In this document: one piece after another, positions 57,347-64,000 of the stretch
Numbering within the stretch: the stretch's first letter is position 1
Layout of the letters: every line of letters starts with the position of its first letter
Origin: Galeopsis tetrahit
Lineage: Eukaryota; Streptophyta; Magnoliopsida; Lamiales; Lamiaceae
Direction: 5' to 3'
Length of the DNA stretch: 64,000 nt
Assembly: GCA_963675135.1 (NCBI GenBank)
Contig: OY776119.1
Location: forward strand, 77,741,727-77,805,726
Translations under genes and position numbers: made by a program
The notes under the pieces: generated by a model
What the model saw: only the letters and a program-made list of their open reading frames with translations
Database searches by the model: none
What the model was told of the DNA's origin: nothing

Positions 57347-59961
57347 ATGAGAACGAGCAACCACCTAATCGGCTTCCTCAACTTCCTCACTTTCCTCCTC
57401 TCCATCCCCATTCTCGGCGGCGGAATATGGCTGAGCAGCCGCGCCAACAACACCGACTGCCTCAAGTTCCTCCAGTGGCCAATAATCATCATCGGAGTCT
57501 CCATCATGGTCGTCTCACTCGCCGGTTTCGCCGGCGCGTGTTACCGGAACATCTTCCTCATGTACCTCTACCTGTGGGCCATGTTCCTCATCATCGCCGC
57601 GCTAATCGCCTTCGTCATATTCGCCTACGCCGTAACTGACAAAGGCTCGGGTCGACCCGTTATGAACCGGGCGTATCTCGACTATTCGCTGCAGGACTAT
57701 TCGGGTTGGCTCTCGGATCGGGTCGCTAGCGATAGCTATTGGGGGAAAATCAGCTCCTGCATTAGGGATTCGCGTGCTTGTAAAAAGATACGTCGCAATT
57801 TCAACGGTGCCCCTGAATCTGCAGAGATGTTTTACATGAGGAAACTCAGCTCTATTGAGGTAATTCGTTTTTACTTTTACTGCTTATCTAATTCAAATTG
57901 GATTATTGTGTGATAAAGTAGTTACTCTTTAATTATTAATTTATTATTATGTGGTTTGAATTATTGGATTAAATTTATGCATAACCTGGGCATGTAGCTA
58001 GAGTGTATTATTGTTTTGAATATTTTTTTCATGAGAATGAGACATAATACCCACTGTCCTTTAATTATTGAGCATGATTGAACTCCAGAATATCCTTTTT
58101 CCTTTTATTCTTAGTTGAAACAAAGATAATTATTCCCTGCAGAAACACAAGAATCCATTCCCACCAACTGGTTGTTGTTTTTGTGTTATTGTAGATATAT
58201 TAGCTTTTCTGTGAAAAAAAATCCCCATCATTTTCTTGAAATATCATCCTTATTCGTCTCTCTGACGGGTCGGGTCGTGGGTTATCCCTATCTGTAACGT
58301 GGGGCGTGTATTGAAAGTATTCTTATTTTTATTTATTTTTAGAATTTATATAATTTTATGGTTTCTTTGAGGATCAGAATATTACACAAGAGTGGGAAAT
58401 TTCCCCTCCTTTTCATGTGCCTTTTCCATATCTAAAAAGCTGAATGGTCATTGTCTATACTTTAAGATACATATGTATGGATTATTTTTTTTTCAAAGGG
58501 AAATTTTCACGAATTGTATAAAGCATTGATGAGTAGTATTGGCAATGACGTGCTCCATACTTCTGCACATGCTCAGCCTTAAAACAAGTAGGCCTTGCTT
58601 TTACTTAATGAAAATAATATTAGTATTATTATTAGAAGTAGTAGACTAGTGGTTGAAAAACATTTATTTAAGAAATATTACTATATGTATTTAGTTCTTG
58701 ATATTTTGTAAGGTCAACATACTTGATTTTCCTTATAACAAATAAGTGCTTTAGTAAATTGTGATTTATGCTTCGTTCGGATGAGTATGATTGAGATAAG
58801 TCAAGTTCCATCATCTCCACACAAGTGCCTTGTGGCAAAGATTATTAGATAGGAAAAAGACCCTTTACCTACTCTTGTCCAACCAACTAATTTTTCGGAC
58901 TGATTGGCGTAATGTTTTAGAGTTGCAATAAAATATATTTGACATAATACATGACAATAGAGTATCAATTTCATGAAAGTTGGTTTGGTAAAGAGAGCTT
59001 TGATGATGAAATTGATTGAGTAGTAGTTCCAGGAGATTGCTTATATCATCATTGTCTCACTTTCGTGAGTTTTAAAAGATTCATAGTTGATTTGATGAGC
59101 AAAGGAATCAAGATAAAATGCCCATAACCTTTTCTCTTTTTTGCCCTTCACTTTCTTTATGGAATCTATTCCTATGGTTTGAGATATCACCACTGGGTGA
59201 TAGCTTATCAAAATACTTTCCTAACTGATAATTTATTTATTTCTTGTTTATTCCTGAATTTATATATTTTCGATTTAGTCTTAATATTAAAACAATTGTC
59301 CAGAAATTTGAAAGCAGTGACGTCTTATATCATGCGAATGTCAAATTTTGGCTTCATAACTTGTCTACTATCCAAATTTGGCTCGAAATTAAATACTCAC
59401 CTGACATAAAACGACTCCACTTTCAAATTCGGCGATTTTGGGGCCAAGCTTGGACAATTTTTTTAATGTTAGGACTTAATCGAAAACATGAAGTTTTTTT
59501 GGACCAAAATTAGAGAGTAGACAAGGTCACAAGTTATGGGGCTAATAAAATTTTCAACTTTATTTTGATTCATAAAACTAGAACAACTCACATTGACAAT
59601 AATATCATTTGTGTAGTCTGGATGTTGCAAGCCCCCAACATCATGTGGCTATACATACATGAACGAGACGTATTGGGTCTCTGGAGCTGGGCTCGTTGGG
59701 AGTGATCCCGATTGTTTAAAATGGAGCGACGATCAGCAGGTGCTATGCTATAACTGCGACTCATGTAAAGCTGGTGTATTAGCTAGCTTGAAGAAAAGCT
59801 GGAGGAAAGTGTCGATTATCAATATTGTTATGCTCATTATCCTGGTCATAGTGTACGTTGTGGCCTGCGCGGCATTTAGGCACAACAAACGGGTGGATAA
59901 CGACGAACCTTATGGGGAGACTAGAATGGAGAAGTCACAGCCGAGCAGGATACACTTTTAA
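57347..59961 (+). CDS. TET3: Tetraspanin, TET3-like, two exons
   Basis: Four-pass membrane protein organising microdomains of the plasma membrane and plasmodesmata. Exons 57347-57859 (171 codons) and 59617-59961 (114 residues plus stop) join in phase 0 at GAG|GTAATT and GTGTAG|TCTGGA, giving 285 residues, the family length. Transmembrane segments: about 8-28 (FLNFLTFLLSIPILGGGIWL), 43-66, 70-95 and 236-258 (INIVMLIILVIVYVVACAAF). The large extracellular loop (about 96-235) has the plant GCCKPP motif at 173-178 and further Cys pairs, including CYNCDSC. The N-terminus MRTSNHLIGFLNFLTFLLSI and tail DNDEPYGETRMEKSQPSR match Arabidopsis TET3 as I remember it; TET4 is a close alternative. The gene looks intact. 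Confidence 0.95.
57860..59616 (+). other. Tetraspanin intron (1757 bp)
   Basis: AT-rich, GT...AG ends. About 59280-59510 looks like old repeat DNA (words CAAATTTTGGC, GATTTTGGGGCCAAG); no TIRs or TSD found. Confidence 0.85.
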
Positions 59962-60465
59962 GAGCTTTTAACTAGTAAAAAGTAATTAAATTAAGACTTT
60001 GAAGAACAGTGTGGGATTTCGGTTTCTTTTTATTGTTAAGTTGTTGGTTCTTATAAAGAAAATTAGAAAATTGCATGTATATTTTTGTATTAAACTTGTT
60101 GCAAATGGGATGTTGCCTATTTTGGGATATCGATTTTTGAGAAGTTTTGTGAAGAGAGAGAGAGAGAGCACATGGAGAAGTAATGAGAGAGAGAGGGGGT
60201 AGATGTGGAAATTGAAATAATTAGAATAGCATGTGCACAAAAATGTTTCTTCAGACATGGATCGAGGAATATGGAGGTTAGATCTAGGGTAGGGGCTTCT
60301 CTAGGTAACACGTGATTCTTTTACTTGAAATTAATTCTTATCTTGGGCACCACTTTGACTCTAACATGCCAGAGAGGGGCCTATATATAGTAGTAATCCT
60401 TATACTTCAATTTGTTTTGAAATTGAAAAGTACTCCTACCATAATAAGTTTTCAATAGGTAGGTG

Positions 60466-60522
<57 letters not shown>

Positions 60523-61495
60523 TGTACGATGGGAAGAGTTTTGAGGGTTTATTTTGTAATTTTTTATGTATAAAATATAGAAATGAATTGATTTGTGTGT
60601 ATGTATGGACAAAAAATAATTACATCTGTGTAAAATTGAGTATTATGAAGGTGAAATTTATAAGACTATATTTATCCGCACACCCCAACCTTCTAATAAA
60701 TAAACAATTTCTCTCTCCTCCACGTATACACTCTCCTACTCTTTTTTTTTCATATTTTATCAACAACTCACTCCAATCTTTAGATATATTATTTTTTAAT
60801 TATATATTATCTATAATCAATTCTTATTATATTTAAAAGATGTAAGAAATCTTTTAAATATTTTAGGATTAATAATTTATAAATTGTAATAAAAAGACAT
60901 TTTATCGTACAATTAAAATAAACTGCAATCTTAATAATAAAATTAAATTGCAAGAGTTGAAAATTTAAAATACAATAGAGTAAATAAACAAATTAAGTTA
61001 CAGTTAATTTGGATGATAGAAAATGATAGAGTCAAAATTTGAAGAAAGAAAATTAAAAGAGAATATAAAATTGTGACCTAAAACCTATCAATATTAGTCT
61101 ATATTTATAGACAAAAAAAATCATGAATTTTGATATAATATATATATATATATTTTATTAATAATATTATCAAATTAAAATTATAAAATTTATTCAAAAT
61201 AATTTTAAATAATCAATTGAATATTGACACGTGGATGATTTGGAGCAAGCCTTTGAGGCTTTCTAGGACCATGTCATAGAATTCTTTTTCATTTTCATTT
61301 TGATTTTTTTTTTGTCTTTTAGTTGGCAGAGGAGCGAATGACCCTACGGATAAACATAGTCTAAAGAGTTTTTTATTTGAAGGGTGTGAAAATTATTGCG
61401 AAACTCTCTGAAAACTTAACATAAAACTTTATAAATTACTCCTTAAAAATTGTGTATCAAAAAAAGTGGTGTAAAGTGATAGAGTATGAGGATAG
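59962..61495. other. Tetraspanin 3' region and AT-rich intergenic DNA
   Basis: GA-rich run (GAGAGAGAG) at about 60157-60195. No gene. A long AT dinucleotide run is listed separately. Confidence 0.6.
60469..60516. repeat. (AT)n microsatellite, about 24 units
   Basis: Uninterrupted ATATAT run downstream of the tetraspanin gene. Confidence 0.95.
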
Positions 61496-61500
61496 TATTT

Positions 61501-63376
61501 TGTTGGGAATAAAATGAGATATGTTTTGATCTAATACCAAAACCCCCTGAAACATGCTTAAGTCAATATAAATATGTTCTAGGAATGTTAGAACATATAG
61601 ATTATAGGCTAGATGAGAAGCTGAAATGTTAGGCAGCTCTTAGACAATTAGATGCACAATTTGAGGGGGAACCTATGCTTTGAAGTCGATCAAGATCAAG
61701 TCCCCTCAAGGCTCAAATTCTGGAACAATCACTTAAGAGCAAGGACACTCTATGGAAAACCAAATGCACTGATCAGGAGAGTTGTCCAGAGAAAGTGTCC
61801 ATATGCAAGATTGGTAAAATCAAAAGGACAAGCTTAATGACTCTGGTCAGCAGAGTTGTCCAAAGAAGCTAGCCATATGCAAGAACAACTTTACCTAGCT
61901 CAAAAGGACAAGTCTACTCAAAGGCTTTGGATCAGGAGAGTTGTCCAGAGAAGCCAACTTTGTATGAAAAGTGCTCTGATGCTAAAAGACCAAATATGCT
62001 GATCAGAAGAGTTGTCCAGAAGAGTTGTCTCAACAAGATTGAATCAGAACAGATGCTCTAAAGGTTGAAGGTCAACTATGCTGAAGAATTAGAGACAACC
62101 ATACCCTAAATAAATACAATGCAACATGCCAAGATCATCTTGGAGTGAAATAAAGGGAAAGAGCCAAGTCATCTGAAGAAGAGCAAGCCAACCTTGCTGA
62201 AAGGCAAAACTGCTGATAGTGATAAGGAGAGTTGTCCAGTTGATAAGGAATGTTGTCCTATCATTGGATCAACCTTCAGAAGCCATGTCCAAGTCCTAAC
62301 AAGAAGTCAAACATTGGGAAAAGTGCTGCAGAATGAAGACAAAGTCTTACAAGCCGTTTATTACCCAAATGAGGACATGTCACTATCAAGAATCTGTCTT
62401 CCAGTTTGAAGAACTCAAGGAAGACATTTATAGCAATTTGGGGCTGCCTCTCCAACGGGCAAATCCTCCATTTTGTCTATAAATACAGAAGTGTGAAGAC
62501 CATTTGAAAGCATCCAACTAACCTCAACAGAATCCATCTACTCAAGCATTCTGAACATTTAAGCTTTCAAAGACTATCTTAGTCTTCAAACACTTCATCT
62601 AAGCTGAACTTCATTGAATATCCATACACAAGCTTAGAGAGATATCATATCCTTATACACTGATCTTCATTGTAAAGGATATCTCATTAGTTGGAACCTT
62701 ACTTCAACCCTTACATCTTTCAAGAGTGAAAGTGAGAAGGTTGTAGTAGTAGAAGTGGTAGGAGCTGACTGTTGAGAGAAGAACAGTTCAGTTCTGAGTT
62801 GAGAAGAGGGTACTAGGACTCTAGACATCCTAGGGATCAATACACCAAGGAGTGGTGTTTTTGATCAAGTGCACCTTGACACTATAAAACAAGTTAATTC
62901 CAAGGGTGAAGGAATTATCCTGTTAAATCAGGGAAAGTGGATGTAGGAGCTTGAGTCTCTGAACCACTATAACTTCTTGTGTTGATTTACATTCCAAGTA
63001 CTTTCATACATTCAACACTGCATACAAAACTGATCCTTCAAGGATAAACATTCAAAGACTGTGCAAAAACATATTTGGACAAGTTCCCTGAAAACTGTAC
63101 TGTGTTGCACTGACTAAGTGATTTCAGAGATTAAAGGAGTCTAAACTTAAAGGGCCAACCACTATTCCGCACATATAACTCCCCTAGATAGTTATTCAAC
63201 TAAGTACTCAATAGTATTTAGTAGTTTGATTATCTTAGAAGAGTTAATCTTCTTCAGCAGAGTTGTCCAAGACAACCTTGCTGAACTCTGGTTTGATCAA
63301 ATTAGCAAAAGAATTGCATACAAGTGTATTCCCCCCCCCCCCATACACTTGTCATATACTCCTTTCAGGACCAACA
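61501..63376 (+). mobile_element. Solo LTR of the same family as 8218-17661
   Basis: Starts TGTTGGG and ends CTTTCAGGACCAACA; perfect TSD TATTT at 61496-61500 and 63377-63381. Shares TTTTGATCTAATACCAAAA near the start, AAAGGATATCTCA, ACAAGTTAATTCCAAG and GGATGTAGGAGCTTGAGTCT in the middle, and the CATACACTTGT end region with the first solo LTR. The left half contains at least six copies of AGAGTTGTCCA in GAAGC-rich context, a minisatellite internal to the LTR. No internal coding region, so it is a solo LTR made by recombination. Confidence 0.92.
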
Positions 63377-63625
63377 TATTTCTTATTTACACGTCTATGA
63401 AAACTATGTACATAAATTTTAAGAAAAAAATAGATAAATTAAGGGTGTTGTGAGGTTGTCGTGAAATAAAAATAAAGTGATTGTTTTCATAAAAAAAATT
63501 AATATATTTTTAAATTTTGATAGACAAACAAATAAAGAAAATAAGGATACTTTAGTGTAGGGGAAAGTATATAATAGTTGGACTCCTATATTTTTTTTGT
63601 ATGTATGTGAAATTCCAATAAAATA

Positions 63626-63879
63626 CCCTCTCTGTTTCACATGAATTTGCACAATTTTTATATATGGATGTTTTATATAAATTTGCACATTCCATAAAAA
63701 GAAATATTTTTATAATTCCACCCTTAAAATATACACATATTTATCCATATATTATTACTTTTTTTCACCCAGTCTATATTTCACTTTATTTATAAAAATT
63801 TATAAAATTATTTCTCAAAACATCACTCTTTACACATTTATTAAAATGTGTATCATCAAATTCCCCGGGATGGATGTAG
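63626..63879. mobile_element. Stowaway-like MITE
   Basis: CCCTCTCTGTTTCACATGAA at the left and inverted CTACATCCATCCCGGGGAAT at the right; TA at 63624-63625 and 63880-63881. Internal TTTGCACA words match the MITE at 20181-20463. Confidence 0.7.
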
Positions 63880-64000
63880 TAGTAATCTCAAAGAAAATAT
63901 CAACTTGTGGAATAGAGCAAATAGCAATAACCGCGAATATGCCATAATGCCGAGTTTAATAAACTCTCACAATTGTTTAAAAACTTGTCTTTGTCGTCAG

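Overview
This window is nuclear DNA of a flowering plant, almost certainly a eudicot. It is AT-rich and has three intron-containing host genes of typical plant families spaced far apart: a Dof zinc-finger factor, an ICR/RIP-type ROP-GTPase effector and a TET3-like tetraspanin. The rest is mostly transposable elements, many nested inside one another. I did not identify the species. No RNA gene, CRISPR array or bacterial-type operon was found.

Layout. 1-1164: last exon of a Dof gene whose reading frame breaks in a GGGAAT repeat. 2526-6745: a long inverted repeat enclosing a Pack-MULE (3263-5984) that carries host gene fragments, among them the last exon of an FQR1-type quinone reductase. 6634-8907: a 1.1-kb tandem duplication. 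8218-17661: a solo LTR split by a 7.8-kb Athila/Tat-like LTR retrotransposon (8753-16577) that encodes only gag and protease. 17930-33636: a full-length but decayed L1 LINE, split by a Ty1/copia element (22942-32271), whose 5' LTR is in turn split by a 3.5-kb hAT transposon (28151-31695). 35.0-41.6 kb: a cluster of small elements (hAT-type MITEs, a TRIM, a 5'-truncated LINE, a foldback MULE). 41937-44760: the ICR gene on the minus strand. 44.9-57 kb: Tourist, Stowaway, SINE, MULE and LINE-ORF1-type insertions. 57347-59961: the tetraspanin gene. 61501-63376: a second solo LTR of the same family as the first.

Target-site duplications (TSDs) were read directly for most elements, so the order of many insertions is fixed. 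L1 received copia, and copia received hAT. A solo LTR received the gag-protease element, and a tandem duplication then copied the junction. An inverted repeat encloses the Pack-MULE. The elements do not form one pathway. The nearest thing to a little-described system is the gag-protease-only LTR element with near-identical LTRs, followed by the nearly intact hAT transposase broken by one stop codon and the ORF1-only LINE-like element.
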